The position numbers and the translations under genes are program-made. Positions 11,295 through 20,886 of a stretch of 64,000 nucleotides of DNA are shown piece after piece. Source of the stretch: Paenirhodobacter ferrireducens (lineage in GTDB: Bacteria; Pseudomonadota; Alphaproteobacteria; Rhodobacterales; Rhodobacteraceae); contig NZ_SAVB01000008.1 of assembly GCF_004022265.1 (NCBI RefSeq), forward strand, positions 99,768 through 163,767, given 5' to 3'. Positions within the stretch are counted from its first letter, which is position 1, and every line of letters begins with the position of its first letter. The notes under the pieces are model-generated. The model made no database searches. It was not told where the DNA came from and was given only the letters and a program-made list of their open reading frames with translations.

Positions 11295-11863
11295 GCGGGC
11301 GGGCGAACACGCGCCTTGCCGCGCGGCTGGTACTGGTGATCCTCGCCATGGGCGCGGCCGCCTGGGCCGCCGTGCCCTTCTACAGCTGGTTTTGCCGCAC
11401 CACCGGCTATGGCGGCACCACCAATGTCGCCACGGTCGGTCCGGACGCGGTGCTCGACCAGACCATCGAGGTGCGTTTCGACGCCAATGTCGCGAAGGGC
11501 ATGCCGTGGAAGTTCCGCCCCGCGCAAACCAGCATGACGCTGCGCATCGGCGAGACCGGGCTTGCCTTCTTCGAGGCCGAGAACACCTCGGACCGCACCG
11601 TCGCCGGCACCGCCGCCTATAACGTCGCCCCCGATACCGCGGGCTATTACTTCGACAAGATCCAGTGCTTCTGCTTCACCGAGCAGGTGCTGGCGCCGGG
11701 CGAAAAGGTCGAGATGCCGGTCTCCTTCTATGTCGACCCGGCGATGGTGAAGAACCCCGACACCGCCCGGATCCGCTCGATCACGCTGTCCTACACCTTC
11801 TTCGAGACCGACCTGCCCGAGCGGCAGGCCGCCGTTCCCGCCGCGCCCACGCCCGTCAACTGA
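11291..11863 (+). CDS. ctaG: Cytochrome c oxidase assembly protein CtaG (Cox11 family)
   Basis: The 190-residue protein has one N-terminal membrane anchor (about 10-30), then [15 protein letters not shown] and the copper-binding motif [14 protein letters not shown] (about 125-138). Cox11 family proteins deliver copper to CuB of subunit I on the periplasmic side. The ATG at 11291 overlaps the end of the preceding small gene, and coxC follows after 13 bases. Confidence 0.96.
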   Translation: MSGRANTRLAARLVLVILAMGAAAWAAVPFYSWFCRTTGYGGTTNVATVGPDAVLDQTIEVRFDANVAKGMPWKFRPAQTSMTLRIGETGLAFFEAENTSDRTVAGTAAYNVAPDTAGYYFDKIQCFCFTEQVLAPGEKVEMPVSFYVDPAMVKNPDTARIRSITLSYTFFETDLPERQAAVPAAPTPVN

Positions 11864-11876
11864 CAGGAGCCCCGAC

Positions 11877-12683
11877 ATGGCCCACAGCCGCAACCACGAC
11901 TATCAGATCCTGCCGCCGTCGATCTGGCCGCTGCTGAGCGCGCTTGGCGCCTTCGTCATGCTGTTCGGCGCCGTGCTCTGGATGCAGCACGTCACCCCTT
12001 ATGCCTTCGTCGCGGGGCTTTTGCTGGTGCTCTACTGCATGATCGGCTGGTGGTCCGACGTGGTGCGCGAGGGCGAGGCGGGCGAGCACACGCCGGTGGT
12101 GCGGATCGGGCTGCGCTATGGCTTCATCCTGTTCATCATGTCCGAGGTGATGTTCTTCGTCGTCTGGTTCTGGAACTTCTTCAAGAACGCGCTTTATCCG
12201 CTCGGCCCCGACTATCCGCTGAAGGACGGGGTCTGGCCGCCCGCGGGAACCGAGCTGTTCGACCCCTGGCACCTGCCGCTGATCAACACCGTGATCCTGC
12301 TACTCTCGGGTGTCACCCTGACCTGGGCGCACCATGCGCTGGTGCACGAGAACAACCGCCGCGACGCGATCAACGGGCTGGTGCTGACGGTCATCCTCGG
12401 CCTCAGCTTCACCGCGCTGCAGGGCTTCGAATACCTGCACGCACAGCAGGCGATCGGCACCGGCTCGCTCTACTGGGACACCTTCTTCATGGCGACGGGG
12501 TTCCATGGCGCCCATGTCATCATCGGCACCATCTTCCTGCTGGTCTGCCTGATCCGGCTGACCCGCGGGCAGATGACGCCCGAGCAGCATGTGGGCTTCG
12601 AGGCGGCCGCTTGGTACTGGCACTTCGTCGATGTGGTGTGGCTCTTCCTCTTCGCCTCGATCTATATCTGGGGCAGTGCCTGA
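11877..12683 (+). CDS. coxC: Cytochrome c oxidase subunit III
   Basis: The 268-residue protein has seven predicted membrane segments and the standard family blocks: [14 protein letters not shown] at the N-terminus, [22 protein letters not shown] near 78-99, [12 protein letters not shown] near 142, [19 protein letters not shown] near 203-221 and [16 protein letters not shown] near 243-258. Subunit III stabilises proton uptake and turnover of the aa3 oxidase. It is the last gene before a hairpin. Confidence 0.97.
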   Translation: MAHSRNHDYQILPPSIWPLLSALGAFVMLFGAVLWMQHVTPYAFVAGLLLVLYCMIGWWSDVVREGEAGEHTPVVRIGLRYGFILFIMSEVMFFVVWFWNFFKNALYPLGPDYPLKDGVWPPAGTELFDPWHLPLINTVILLLSGVTLTWAHHALVHENNRRDAINGLVLTVILGLSFTALQGFEYLHAQQAIGTGSLYWDTFFMATGFHGAHVIIGTIFLLVCLIRLTRGQMTPEQHVGFEAAAWYWHFVDVVWLFLFASIYIWGSA

Positions 12684-12706
12684 GCCGACCGGCCGGCGCG
12701 ACAGCT

Positions 12707-12731
12707 GACGCGGGGGGCGTTCCCCCGCGTC
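12707..12731 (+). terminator. Perfect hairpin after coxC
   Basis: The arms GACGCGGGGG and CCCCCGCGTC pair perfectly around a five-base loop. Only TTG follows, so it is a weak terminator or an attenuating or mRNA-end hairpin between coxC and the SURF1 gene. Confidence 0.55.
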
Positions 12732-12749
12732 TTGCGTTCGAGAGGTGTC

Positions 12750-13427
12750 ATGCGTCGTTACGTCTTCCCGCTGCTGCTTGGCCTGATCGGCTGTGCGATC
12801 CTGGTTTCGCTGGGCGTCTGGCAGGTCGAGCGGCTGCACTGGAAGCAGGCGATGCTCGCCGCGATCGAGGCGCGGATCGGCGCCGATCCGCAGGAGCTGC
12901 CACCCGAGGGCACCGACACGCGGGGGCTGAAGTATACCCCGGTGCGGCTGATGGGGGCGACGACCGGGGCCGAGATCCGGGTGCTGAGCGGCGAGAAGGG
13001 CACGGGGCCGGGCTTCGAGGTGATCTCGGCCTTCGAGACCGGCGACGGCCGGCATGTGCTGCTCGATCGCGGCTTCATCCCCGAGGAGCGGGCGGGCGAT
13101 CCGCGTCCGACCACGGCGATGATCGTCACCGGCACGCTGCACTGGCCCGAGGAGACCGACGCCTATACCCCCGCGCCGGACACGAAGACCGGGATCTGGT
13201 TCGCCCGCGACGTGCCGGCGATGGCTGCGGCGCTTGGCACCGAGCCGGTCCTTGTCGTCGCGCGCACGGTTCAGGGCGACGCGCAGGGCGTGGTGCCGCG
13301 CCCGCTGGGCACCGAGGGCATCCCGAACGATCACCTCGAATACGCGATCACCTGGTTTTTGCTGGCGATCGTCTGGGCAGGGATGACAGCGTTCCTGTTG
13401 TGGCGTATCAGGCGGGGACGGAATTGA
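12750..13427 (+). CDS. SURF1 family cytochrome oxidase assembly protein
   Basis: The 225-residue protein has an N-terminal helix (PLLLGLIGCAILVSLGVWQVERLHWK), a soluble domain with VLLDRGFIPEE, and a C-terminal helix with NDHLEYAITWFLLAIVWAGM. This two-helix layout and the NDHLxYAxTWF motif define SURF1. Bacterial members bind heme a and help insert it into subunit I. The ATG at 12750 follows GAGAGG. The frame stays open to a TTG at 12732, which has poorer context. It lies between coxC and thrC. Confidence 0.92.
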   Translation: MRRYVFPLLLGLIGCAILVSLGVWQVERLHWKQAMLAAIEARIGADPQELPPEGTDTRGLKYTPVRLMGATTGAEIRVLSGEKGTGPGFEVISAFETGDGRHVLLDRGFIPEERAGDPRPTTAMIVTGTLHWPEETDAYTPAPDTKTGIWFARDVPAMAAALGTEPVLVVARTVQGDAQGVVPRPLGTEGIPNDHLEYAITWFLLAIVWAGMTAFLLWRIRRGRN

Positions 13428-13437
13428 AGGGCGAAAG

Positions 13438-14835
13438 ATGCGCTATATCTCCACCCGGGGGCAGGCCCCGGTTCTGAGCTTCGGCGAGGCGATGCTGACG
13501 GGCCTTGCACGGGACGGCGGGCTCTATGTGCCGGAAACCGTGCCGGTGATGACCGCGGACGAGATCGCGGCGCTTGCCGGGCTGAGCTATGAGGAGGTCG
13601 CCTTCCGGGTGATGCGCCCCTTCACCGGCGACACCTTCACCGAGGCCGAGCTGAAGGGCGCCATCGCGCGCGCCTATGCGGGCTTCGGCCATGCCGCGCG
13701 CGCGCCGCTCAAGCAGCTCGCGCCGAACCACTTCCTGCTCGAGCTGTTCCACGGCCCCACCCTCGCGTTCAAGGATTTCGCGATGCAGGTGATCGGCCAG
13801 CTGTTCCAGATCGAACTGGCGAAACAGGGCCGCCGCATCACCATCGTCGGCGCCACCTCGGGCGACACCGGCTCGGCCGCGATCGAGGCCTTCCGCGGGC
13901 TCGACAATGTCGATGTCTTCATCCTCTTCCCGCATGGTCGGGTGAGCGAGGTGCAGCGCCGGCAGATGACGACGCCGATCGAGGGCAATGTCCACGCGTT
14001 GGCCGTCGACGGCGATTTCGACGACTGCCAGGGCAAGCTGAAGGACATGTTCAACGACTTCGCCTTCCGTGACGAAGTGGGCCTTGCCGGCGTCAACTCG
14101 ATCAACTTCGCCCGGGTGCTGGCGCAGATCGTCTATTTCTTCACCTCGGCCGTGGCGCTTGGTGCGCCGCATCGCAAGGTCAGCTTCACCGTGCCGACCG
14201 GCAATTTCGGCGACATCTTCGCAGGCTTCCTCGCGAAGGAGATGGGCCTGCCGGTCGAGCGGCTGGTGATCGCGACGAACCAGAACGACATTCTCGACCG
14301 CTGCCTGAAGGCGGGCGATTACACCAAGCACGGCGTCACCCCCTCGATCAGCCCCTCGATGGACATCGAGGTCAGCTCGAACTTCGAGCGTGCGCTGTTC
14401 TGGGCCTATGGCAAGGACGGCGCTGCCATCGCTGAGCTGATGGATGAGCTGAAGACCAGGGGTACCTTCACCGTCTCGGCCAATGCCATGGCGCATCTGC
14501 GCGACACCTATGACAGCGGCTCGGTCGGTGAGGCGCGCACGCTCGAGGTGATCGGCGAGACGCTGAAGGAGACGGGCGAACTCGTCTGCCCGCACAGCGC
14601 CGTGGGCGTCGGTGTGGCAGCCGGGGCGATCGAGCGCGATCCGGGCACGCCGATGGTGACGCTGGCCACCGCGCATCCCGCGAAATTCCCCGATGCGGTC
14701 GAGGAAGCCACCGGCCTCCGCCCGGCACTGCCGCCGCGCATGGCCGACCTCTTCGAGCGGCCCGAGCGCGTGACCCGCGTGGCGAACGACCTTGCCGCGC
14801 TCGAGGCGCTGATCCGCAAGGAGCGGCGCGCATGA
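13438..14835 (+). CDS. thrC: Threonine synthase
   Basis: The 465-residue PLP enzyme converts O-phosphohomoserine to threonine. It begins MRYISTRGQAPVLSFGEAML, typical of the fungal/proteobacterial class, and binds PLP through the Lys in HGPTLAFKDFAMQ (about 112). GATSGDTGSAAIEAF and VPTGNFGDIFAG form the phosphate-binding regions. It begins 10 bases after the SURF1 gene. Its end overlaps the M16 protease start (ATGA), so the two are co-translated. Confidence 0.96.
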   Translation: MRYISTRGQAPVLSFGEAMLTGLARDGGLYVPETVPVMTADEIAALAGLSYEEVAFRVMRPFTGDTFTEAELKGAIARAYAGFGHAARAPLKQLAPNHFLLELFHGPTLAFKDFAMQVIGQLFQIELAKQGRRITIVGATSGDTGSAAIEAFRGLDNVDVFILFPHGRVSEVQRRQMTTPIEGNVHALAVDGDFDDCQGKLKDMFNDFAFRDEVGLAGVNSINFARVLAQIVYFFTSAVALGAPHRKVSFTVPTGNFGDIFAGFLAKEMGLPVERLVIATNQNDILDRCLKAGDYTKHGVTPSISPSMDIEVSSNFERALFWAYGKDGAAIAELMDELKTRGTFTVSANAMAHLRDTYDSGSVGEARTLEVIGETLKETGELVCPHSAVGVGVAAGAIERDPGTPMVTLATAHPAKFPDAVEEATGLRPALPPRMADLFERPERVTRVANDLAALEALIRKERRA

Positions 14836-16091
14836 TCGAGACCACGACGCTGCCGAACGGGCTTCGGATCATCACCGAGCCGATGCCCGGGCTTGCCTCG
14901 GTCTCGGTCGGGATCTGGGTCATGGCCGGCGGCCGCCACGAGCGGCCCGAACAGAATGGCATCGCCCATTTCCTCGAGCACATGGCCTTCAAGGGCACGA
15001 AGACCCGCAGCGCGCTGCAGATCGCCGAGGCGATCGAGGATGTGGGCGGCTATATCAACGCCTATACCTCGCGCGAGATGACGGCCTTCTATGCCCGCGT
15101 GCTGGGGCCCGACGTGCCGCTTGCGCTCGACGTCATCTCGGACATCGTGTTGAACCCGGTCTTCGACCAGCGCGAGATCGAGGTCGAGCGCAACGTGATC
15201 TTGCAGGAGATCGGCCAGACCCTCGACACCCCCGACGACATCATCTTCGACTGGCTGCAGGAAGCGGCCTATCCGGATCAGGCGATGGGCCGCACCATCC
15301 TCGGCCCGGCCGAGAAGGTGTCGCGTTTCGGCCGAGAGGATCTGTCGCGTTTCGTGGGCGAGCATTACGGCCCCGACCAGATGATCCTGGCCGCCGCGGG
15401 CGATGTCGATCACGCCGCGATCGTGAAACAGGCCGAGGCGATCTTCGGTGGCCTGTCGCCGGTGCGCCAGCCGGCGCCGCAGCTGGCCCGCTGGGTCGGC
15501 AGCGAACGGCGCGAGCTGCGCGACCTCGAGCAGGTGCATTTCGCCCTCGCCTTCGAGGGGCCGACCTATCGCGACCGCGACCTCTACACCGCGCAGGTCT
15601 ACACCACCGCCATGGGCGGCGGCATGTCCTCGCGCCTGTTCCAGAAGATCCGCGAGGAGCGGGGGCTGTGCTATTCGATCTTCGCGCAGGCCGGCGCCTA
15701 TGACGACACCGGGATGATCACCATCTATGCCGGCACCTCCGAGGAGGAGGTGGCGAGCCTTGCCGCATTGACCATCGACGAGCTGAAGCGCGCGGCCGAG
15801 GACATGACCGAGGCCGAGGTGGCGCGGGCGCGCGCGCAGATGAAGGCGGGGATGCTGATGGGGCTTGAAAGCCCGTCGAGCCGGGCCGAGCGTCTGGCGC
15901 GCAACCTGGCCGTCTGGGGCCGGGTGCCGCCGCTCGACGAGATCGCGGGGCTGATCGACGCGGTCAGCACCGCCGACGTGCGCCGCTACGGCGAGGAGAT
16001 GATCACCCGGGACCGCACCGCGCTTGCCCTTTACGGGCCCGCGGCCAGCGCCCCGGATCTTGCGGGGTTGCGCCAGAGGCTCGCTGCCTGA
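14832..16091 (+). CDS. M16 family zinc peptidase (processing peptidase-like)
   Basis: The 419-residue protein carries the inverted zinc motif HFLEH at about 46-50 and a downstream Glu in EVERNVILQEI, followed by the C-terminal domain with GGGMSSRLFQKIREERGLCYS near 258-278. It resembles the beta subunit of the mitochondrial processing peptidase. Bacterial members degrade peptides in the cytoplasm or periplasm; no signal peptide is visible here. It overlaps thrC upstream and the acetyltransferase downstream, an arrangement common in Rhodobacteraceae. Confidence 0.93.
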   Translation: MIETTTLPNGLRIITEPMPGLASVSVGIWVMAGGRHERPEQNGIAHFLEHMAFKGTKTRSALQIAEAIEDVGGYINAYTSREMTAFYARVLGPDVPLALDVISDIVLNPVFDQREIEVERNVILQEIGQTLDTPDDIIFDWLQEAAYPDQAMGRTILGPAEKVSRFGREDLSRFVGEHYGPDQMILAAAGDVDHAAIVKQAEAIFGGLSPVRQPAPQLARWVGSERRELRDLEQVHFALAFEGPTYRDRDLYTAQVYTTAMGGGMSSRLFQKIREERGLCYSIFAQAGAYDDTGMITIYAGTSEEEVASLAALTIDELKRAAEDMTEAEVARARAQMKAGMLMGLESPSSRAERLARNLAVWGRVPPLDEIAGLIDAVSTADVRRYGEEMITRDRTALALYGPAASAPDLAGLRQRLAA

Positions 16092-16675
16092 TGCTCGTCC
16101 GTCGCCGGAAGCCGAAGGTCGAGACGGAACGCATGACGCTCCGCCTGCCGATGCATTCGGACTACCGGGACTGGGCGCTGCTGCGCGAGGAAAGCCGGGC
16201 CTTCCTGACGCCGTGGGAGCCCGCCTGGTCGCCCGATCACCTCGGGCGCAAGGCCTTCACCAACCGCGTCTACTGGGCGGCGCGGGCGGAGAGCGCGGGC
16301 ACGGCACTGCCCTTCTTCCTGATCCGGCGCGAAGACGGGCGCGTCCTTGGCGCGATCACCCTCGACAACATCCGCCGCGGCCCGGCGCAGGCCGGCACCA
16401 TCGGCTACTGGATCGGCGAGCGCTATGCCCGGCAGGGCTACATGCGCGAGGCGATCCGCGCCGTCGTGCATCATGCCTTCCACGTCCTCGACCTGAGCCG
16501 GGTCGAGGCCGCCTGCCTGCCCGAAAACGCCGCCTCGCGCGGGGCGTTGGAGAAATCCGGGTTCAAATACGAGGGCGTGGCGCAGAGCTATCTGCAGATC
16601 AACGGCCGCTGGCGCAACCACGTGCTCTATTCCAACCTGCGCGCCGACCGGCGCGGGCGCACCGACATCGGCTGA
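16091..16675 (+). CDS. GNAT N-acetyltransferase, RimJ/RimL type
   Basis: The 194-residue protein has the RimJ pattern: TERMTLRLP near the N-terminus, FFLIRREDGRVLGAITL (beta strands), GYWIGERYARQGYMREAIRAV (acetyl-CoA loop, about 115-136) and RVEAACLPENAASRGALEKSGF (motif B). RimJ acetylates the N-terminal alanine of ribosomal protein S5, but relatives act on other substrates. Its ATG shares one base with the protease stop (TGATG), so its expression is coupled to thrC and the protease. Confidence 0.85.
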   Translation: MLVRRRKPKVETERMTLRLPMHSDYRDWALLREESRAFLTPWEPAWSPDHLGRKAFTNRVYWAARAESAGTALPFFLIRREDGRVLGAITLDNIRRGPAQAGTIGYWIGERYARQGYMREAIRAVVHHAFHVLDLSRVEAACLPENAASRGALEKSGFKYEGVAQSYLQINGRWRNHVLYSNLRADRRGRTDIG

Positions 16676-16713
16676 GACGGCCCCGGCGGGCCCGACAGAA
16701 GAAGGAGACCGCG

Positions 16714-18111
16714 ATGCTGACCCCGGCAGATCAGGCATTTCTTGACCGGCTGCGTGCCGAGGGCGTCGAGGTGGGCGAGGCGGAGCCGCGCTACCTCGAG
16801 GAACCGCGCGGGCGCTGGCCGGGGCGCGCCGCGGGCGTGGCGCGGCCGCATTCGACGGAGGAGGTGGCGCGGGTGCTGCGCGCGGCCGCGGCGGAACGGG
16901 TGGCGGTGGTGCCCTATGGCGGCGGCACCGGGCTTGTCGGCGGGCAGGTGAAGGGCGAGGGCCCGCTGCCGCTGGTGCTCAGCCTCGAGCGGATGACGGC
17001 GCTGCGCGCGATCGACCCGCAAAGCCTCGTGGTCGAGGCGGGCGCAACGCTGCAATCGGTGCAGGAGGCGGCGCAGACGGTGGGGCGGCTCTTCCCGCTG
17101 ACCATCGCCGCGCAGGGCACGGCGCAGATCGGCGGGTGCCTGTCGACCAATGCGGGCGGCGTGCATGTGCTGCGCTATGGCAATGCCCGCGCGCTCTGCC
17201 TCGGGATCGAGGCGGTCCTGGCCGACGGCACGGTCTGGAACGGGCTCACGCGGCTCAGGAAGGACAACACCGGCTATGACCTGCGCGATCTGCTGATCGG
17301 CGCCGAGGGCACGCTCGGCGTCATCACCGCGGCGGCGCTGCGGCTCTTCGAGCCGCCGGCGGTCACGGGCCTTGCCTTCTTCGCGCTGCCCTCGCCTGCC
17401 GCGGCGGTGGCGCTTCTCGGTCTGGCGCAGGGCCGCTTTGCCGGCTGCGTCTCGGCCTTCGAGCTGATCTCGCGCCAGGGGCTCTCCTTCCTGCGCGAGG
17501 TCGGGCCCGAGGTTCACATGCCCTTTGCCGAAGACCCGGACTGGATGGTGCTGATCGAGCTCGGTCTGCCCGCCGGCATGGACGCCGAGGCGGCCTTTGT
17601 CGAGCTCTTCGAGGCGGCGGAAGATCTGGTTCTCGATGCGGTGATCGCGCAATCGGGGGCGCAGGCCGCGCAGATGTGGGAGCTGCGCGAGAGCCTGCCG
17701 CTTGCCAACCGCCGCATCGGCGCGATCTCGAGCCATGACATCTCGGTGCCGGTGGCCGCGATCCCCGATTTCGTCGCCGAGGCGGGCGCGATGCTGGCCG
17801 CCATGGGCGATTTCCGCATCAACTGTTTCGGCCATGTCGGGGACGGCAACCTGCATTACAACGTCTTCCCGGCGCCGGGGCGGAACCGCAGCGAATACGA
17901 CGCGCAGAAGGATGCGGTGAAGACCGCGGTGCATGACCTCGTGGTGCGCGGCTACAACGGCTCGGTCTCGGCCGAGCACGGCATCGGCCGGCTCAAGGTC
18001 GGCGACCTCGAGCGTTATGCCGATCCGGCGAAGCTGATGATGATGCGGTCGATCAAGACGGCGCTTGATCCCTTGGGCATCCTGAACCCCGGCGCGGTGC
18101 TGCGCGGCTGA
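16714..18111 (+). CDS. FAD-linked D-2-hydroxyacid dehydrogenase (GlcD/Dld-like)
   Basis: The 465-residue flavoprotein has the PCMH-type FAD site (VAVVPYGGGTGLVGGQ near 67-82, IAAQGTAQIGGCLSTNAGG near 130-148, IGAEGTLGVITAAALRL near 196) and the C-terminal metal/flavin motif HVGDGNLHYNVF near 373 plus SAEHGIGRLK. Homologues oxidise D-lactate, glycolate or D-2-hydroxyglutarate and pass electrons to the respiratory chain. The substrate cannot be told from the sequence. AAGGAGA precedes the ATG at 16714. It lies 38 bases after the acetyltransferase and may be in the same transcript. Confidence 0.88.
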   Translation: MLTPADQAFLDRLRAEGVEVGEAEPRYLEEPRGRWPGRAAGVARPHSTEEVARVLRAAAAERVAVVPYGGGTGLVGGQVKGEGPLPLVLSLERMTALRAIDPQSLVVEAGATLQSVQEAAQTVGRLFPLTIAAQGTAQIGGCLSTNAGGVHVLRYGNARALCLGIEAVLADGTVWNGLTRLRKDNTGYDLRDLLIGAEGTLGVITAAALRLFEPPAVTGLAFFALPSPAAAVALLGLAQGRFAGCVSAFELISRQGLSFLREVGPEVHMPFAEDPDWMVLIELGLPAGMDAEAAFVELFEAAEDLVLDAVIAQSGAQAAQMWELRESLPLANRRIGAISSHDISVPVAAIPDFVAEAGAMLAAMGDFRINCFGHVGDGNLHYNVFPAPGRNRSEYDAQKDAVKTAVHDLVVRGYNGSVSAEHGIGRLKVGDLERYADPAKLMMMRSIKTALDPLGILNPGAVLRG

Positions 18112-18115
18112 GGGC

Positions 18116-18646
18116 TCAGGCGCCCTCGAACTCGCACAGCACGCTGATCGGCAGGCCGAGGCTTTCGAGCAGCTTGCGGCCACCGAGTTCCGGCAGGTCG
18201 ACGATGAAGGAACAGCCGACGATCTCGCCGCCGAGCCGCTCGATCAGCTGCGTGCCGGCGCGGCAGGTGCCGCCGGTGGCCAGCAGGTCATCGACGATCA
18301 GCACCTTCTCGCCGGGCGCGATCGCGTCCTCGTGGATCTCCATGATCGCCTCGCCATATTCGAGCTTGTAGGCCTGGCTGATCGTCGCACCGGGCAGCTT
18401 GCCCTTCTTGCGCACCGGCACGAAGCCCTTCGAGAGCTGGTGCGCGATCGCGCCACCGAGGATGAAGCCGCGCGCCTCGAGCCCCACCACCTTGTCGATC
18501 TGCTCGCCGGCCCAGGGGGTCAGCATCTGGTCGACCGCCATGCGGAAGCCCTTCGGATCGGCAAACAGCGTGGTGACATCGCGAAACAGGATCCCCTCGT
18601 GCGGGAAGTCGGCGATGGTGCGGATGTAATCCTTGACGGTTTTCAT
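18116..18646 (-). CDS. apt: Adenine phosphoribosyltransferase
   Basis: The 176-residue enzyme makes AMP from adenine and PRPP. It begins [19 protein letters not shown], has [32 protein letters not shown] in the middle and the PRPP loop [13 protein letters not shown] near 120-132. Its ATG overlaps the mtnP stop, so adenine released by methylthioadenosine phosphorolysis can be recycled by the co-expressed enzyme. It converges with the GlcD-like gene, with only four bases between the stops. Confidence 0.97.
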   Translation of the reverse strand: MKTVKDYIRTIADFPHEGILFRDVTTLFADPKGFRMAVDQMLTPWAGEQIDKVVGLEARGFILGGAIAHQLSKGFVPVRKKGKLPGATISQAYKLEYGEAIMEIHEDAIAPGEKVLIVDDLLATGGTCRAGTQLIERLGGEIVGCSFIVDLPELGGRKLLESLGLPISVLCEFEGA

Positions 18647-19521
18647 TCTCGGCCTTTCAGGACGCGGCCCATCACGGGCATCAGCTGGGCGACGAGCGCG
18701 GGGTCGCGCTTCGCCGGATGGGTCATGATCGCGCTGTCGAGCGCGTGGGTGCAGCCCGCGGCGCAATCCTCGGCGGGGCCGGCGATACGGGCGGGGAGTG
18801 CCGCGACAAGGGCGCGCGCCTTGTCGGCATTGGCGATCGCCGTGGCCACCACCTGCGCCACGTCGACGGCGTCATGCTCGGGGTGCCAGCAGTCATAATC
18901 GGTGATCATCGCGATGCAGGCATAGCAAAGCTCGGCCTCGCGGGCGAGCTTGGCCTCGGGCATGCCGGTCATGCCGATCACGTCGGCCCCCCAGCTGCGA
19001 TAGAGCCGGCTTTCGGCAAGCGTCGAGAATTGCGGCCCCTCCATCGCCACATAGGTGCCGCCCTCGTGCACGGTCAGGCCGAGGTCCCGCGCCGCGCCCG
19101 CGCAGAGCGCCGACAGGCGCGCGCAGGTCGGGTGCGCGAAGGGAACGTGCCCCACCAGCCCCGGCGCGAAGAAGCTTTTCTCGCGCGCGAAGGTGCGGTC
19201 GATATACTGGTCGACGATCAGGAAATCGCCGGGCGCATAGGCCTCCTTCAGCGAGCCCACGGCCGAGACCGCGATCAGATCGGTGACGCCGAGGCTCTTC
19301 ATCGCGGCGATATTGGCGCGATAGGGCACCGAGGTCGGCGTGTGCACATGGCCGCGGCCGTGGCGCGGCAGGAAGACCATCTCGACCCCGCCGAGCGTGC
19401 CGGTCAGCACCGCGTCCGAGGGCGGGCCGAAGGGCGTGTCGACCGTGACCCAGGCCGCGTTCTCGAGCCCGGCGATCTCGTAGACGCCCGAGCCGCCGAT
19501 CACCCCGATCTTCCGTTCCAT
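18643..19521 (-). CDS. mtnP: S-methyl-5'-thioadenosine phosphorylase
   Basis: The 292-residue enzyme splits methylthioadenosine (a polyamine synthesis by-product) into adenine and methylthioribose-1-phosphate. Diagnostic segments are [37 protein letters not shown] near 50-72, [31 protein letters not shown], and [36 protein letters not shown] near 170-205. It is the first gene of the mtnP-apt pair. Confidence 0.96.
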   Translation of the reverse strand: MERKIGVIGGSGVYEIAGLENAAWVTVDTPFGPPSDAVLTGTLGGVEMVFLPRHGRGHVHTPTSVPYRANIAAMKSLGVTDLIAVSAVGSLKEAYAPGDFLIVDQYIDRTFAREKSFFAPGLVGHVPFAHPTCARLSALCAGAARDLGLTVHEGGTYVAMEGPQFSTLAESRLYRSWGADVIGMTGMPEAKLAREAELCYACIAMITDYDCWHPEHDAVDVAQVVATAIANADKARALVAALPARIAGPAEDCAAGCTHALDSAIMTHPAKRDPALVAQLMPVMGRVLKGRE

Positions 19522-19604
19522 CGCCCGCTCCTTGCTGCTGCGCGGCGAAGATTAGGCGCGTGGCGCGGGCAAGAAAAGGGCGGATTGCAGGAGGAGGCGG
19601 GGAA

Positions 19605-19660
19605 GGGAGGGGGCGCTGCCCCCTCGGCCTCACCCCGGGATATTGGGGGCGATTGGAAGC
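19605..19660. repeat. Possible degenerate copy of the intergenic repeat
   Basis: A GGAGGGGGCGCTGCCCCCTC hairpin is followed by CCCCGGGATATTGGGGGCGA and TTGGAAGCGGAAAGC. This loosely resembles the GAGTATTT-GGGCCA-GGAAAAAGC core seen at 21666-21738. The match is weak, and only the hairpin part is certain. It lies between mtnP and the flavin reductase-like gene and could also act as a terminator. Confidence 0.3.
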
Positions 19661-19676
19661 GGAAAGCGATCGTGCC

Positions 19677-20276
19677 TCAGCCCCCCGGCGGGCGGTCGAG
19701 CTCGAAGGTGTCGCGCACCGCGGCGTAATCCTTGTAGCCGAGCCGGCTGAGCCGGTCGGGCGGCAGATAACGGCCGTCGGTCAGGCAATCGGGGCGGATG
19801 TGGATGCCCGTCACCTCGCCATGGATCAGGAAGTTCGACTTGCCGAGCAGCGGGATCACCTGCACCAGCCGGCATTCGAGGGCGGCCGGGGCCTGCGCGA
19901 CGCGCGGGCAGTCGATGGTCTCGCACTCGGCCTTCTCGAGGCCCGCGACGGTGAACTCGTCCGTTCCCGCGGGCAGCGGGGCCGAGGAGGCGTTCATCGG
20001 CCCGATCAGCTCGGAGGAGACGAGGTTGACGCAGAACACCCCGCTTTCGCGGATCTGCGCGAGGCTGTCCTTGGTGTCGCCGCGATCAGGTTTCGCCGCG
20101 GTCGAGGCGAAGGCGACCTGCGGCGGGGTATAGGCCACGGCGTTGAAGAAGGAATAGGGGGCGAGATTGTCGCCGAGGCTGCCGCGCGTCGCGATCCAGC
20201 CGATCGGGCGCGGCGCGACGATCGCGTTGAACGGATTGTGCGGCAGGCCGTGGCCATCGGCGGGGCGGTAGAACAT
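19677..20276 (-). CDS. Flavin reductase family protein (FMN-binding split barrel)
   Basis: The 199-residue protein starts MFYRPADGHGLPHNPFNAIV and continues with PRPIGWIATRG and LAPYSFFNAVAYTPPQVAFAS, the FMN-binding pattern of the flavin reductase-like/DIM6 family, then FCVNLVSSEL and HGEVTGIHI. Members bind FMN and often reduce flavins or act on small organic substrates; the substrate is unknown. It is monocistronic, divergent from the downstream acetyltransferase and in tandem with mtnP. Confidence 0.85.
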   Translation of the reverse strand: MFYRPADGHGLPHNPFNAIVAPRPIGWIATRGSLGDNLAPYSFFNAVAYTPPQVAFASTAAKPDRGDTKDSLAQIRESGVFCVNLVSSELIGPMNASSAPLPAGTDEFTVAGLEKAECETIDCPRVAQAPAALECRLVQVIPLLGKSNFLIHGEVTGIHIRPDCLTDGRYLPPDRLSRLGYKDYAAVRDTFELDRPPGG

Positions 20277-20352
20277 GGCGGCAGGGATCCCTTTGATTTG
20301 AACCTGACATTATCGCGTGTTAGGCGCGTCTGACGAGGGATTCGGGGGCGCC

Positions 20353-20838
20353 ATGTATCAGCTCGAGGAAGAGACCGAGGCCGACTGGTGGGAAGTCGAG
20401 GCGCTTTACGACCTGTGCTTCGCGCCGGGGCGCACGGCGCTGTCCTCCTATCGGTTGCGCGACGGGGTCGAGAAGGTCCATCCGCTGTGCCTGACGCTGC
20501 GCGAGGACGGGGTGCTGGCCGCCGTCATCCGCTACTGGCCGGTGAAGGTCGGCGGGCGGCGCGTGCTGCTGCTGGGCCCGGTCGCCGTGCACCCGACGCG
20601 GCAGGGCGAGGGGCTCGGTGGCATCCTGATGCACGAAAGCCTGGCCGAGGCGCGCCGGCTCGGCTGGGAGCGGGTGCTGCTGGTCGGCGATCTGCCCTAT
20701 TATCAGCGCTTCGGCTTCTGGAAGATCGACGGTGTGATCATGCCGCCGCCGACCAACCCCGAGCGCGTCCTGGCGCTTGAATTGCAGCCCGGCGCCTGGG
20801 AGGGCGTGCGCGGCCCGGTGGAAAAGTTCACCGCCTGA
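20353..20838 (+). CDS. GNAT N-acetyltransferase (YhbS-like)
   Basis: The 161-residue protein carries the GNAT core: LGPVAVHPTRQGEGLGGILMHESLAEARRLG (acetyl-CoA loop around 77-107) and VLLVGDLPYYQRFGFWK (about 110-126), which is the YhbS/COG3153 style ending. The ATG at 20353 begins the conserved part; an in-frame extension to 20317 has no homology-like sequence. The substrate is unknown. Confidence 0.85.
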   Translation: MYQLEEETEADWWEVEALYDLCFAPGRTALSSYRLRDGVEKVHPLCLTLREDGVLAAVIRYWPVKVGGRRVLLLGPVAVHPTRQGEGLGGILMHESLAEARRLGWERVLLVGDLPYYQRFGFWKIDGVIMPPPTNPERVLALELQPGAWEGVRGPVEKFTA

Positions 20839-20886
20839 TTGGCGCCGGCCCGCCGCGCCCCCATATCGGGCAAAACGGAGGATGCG

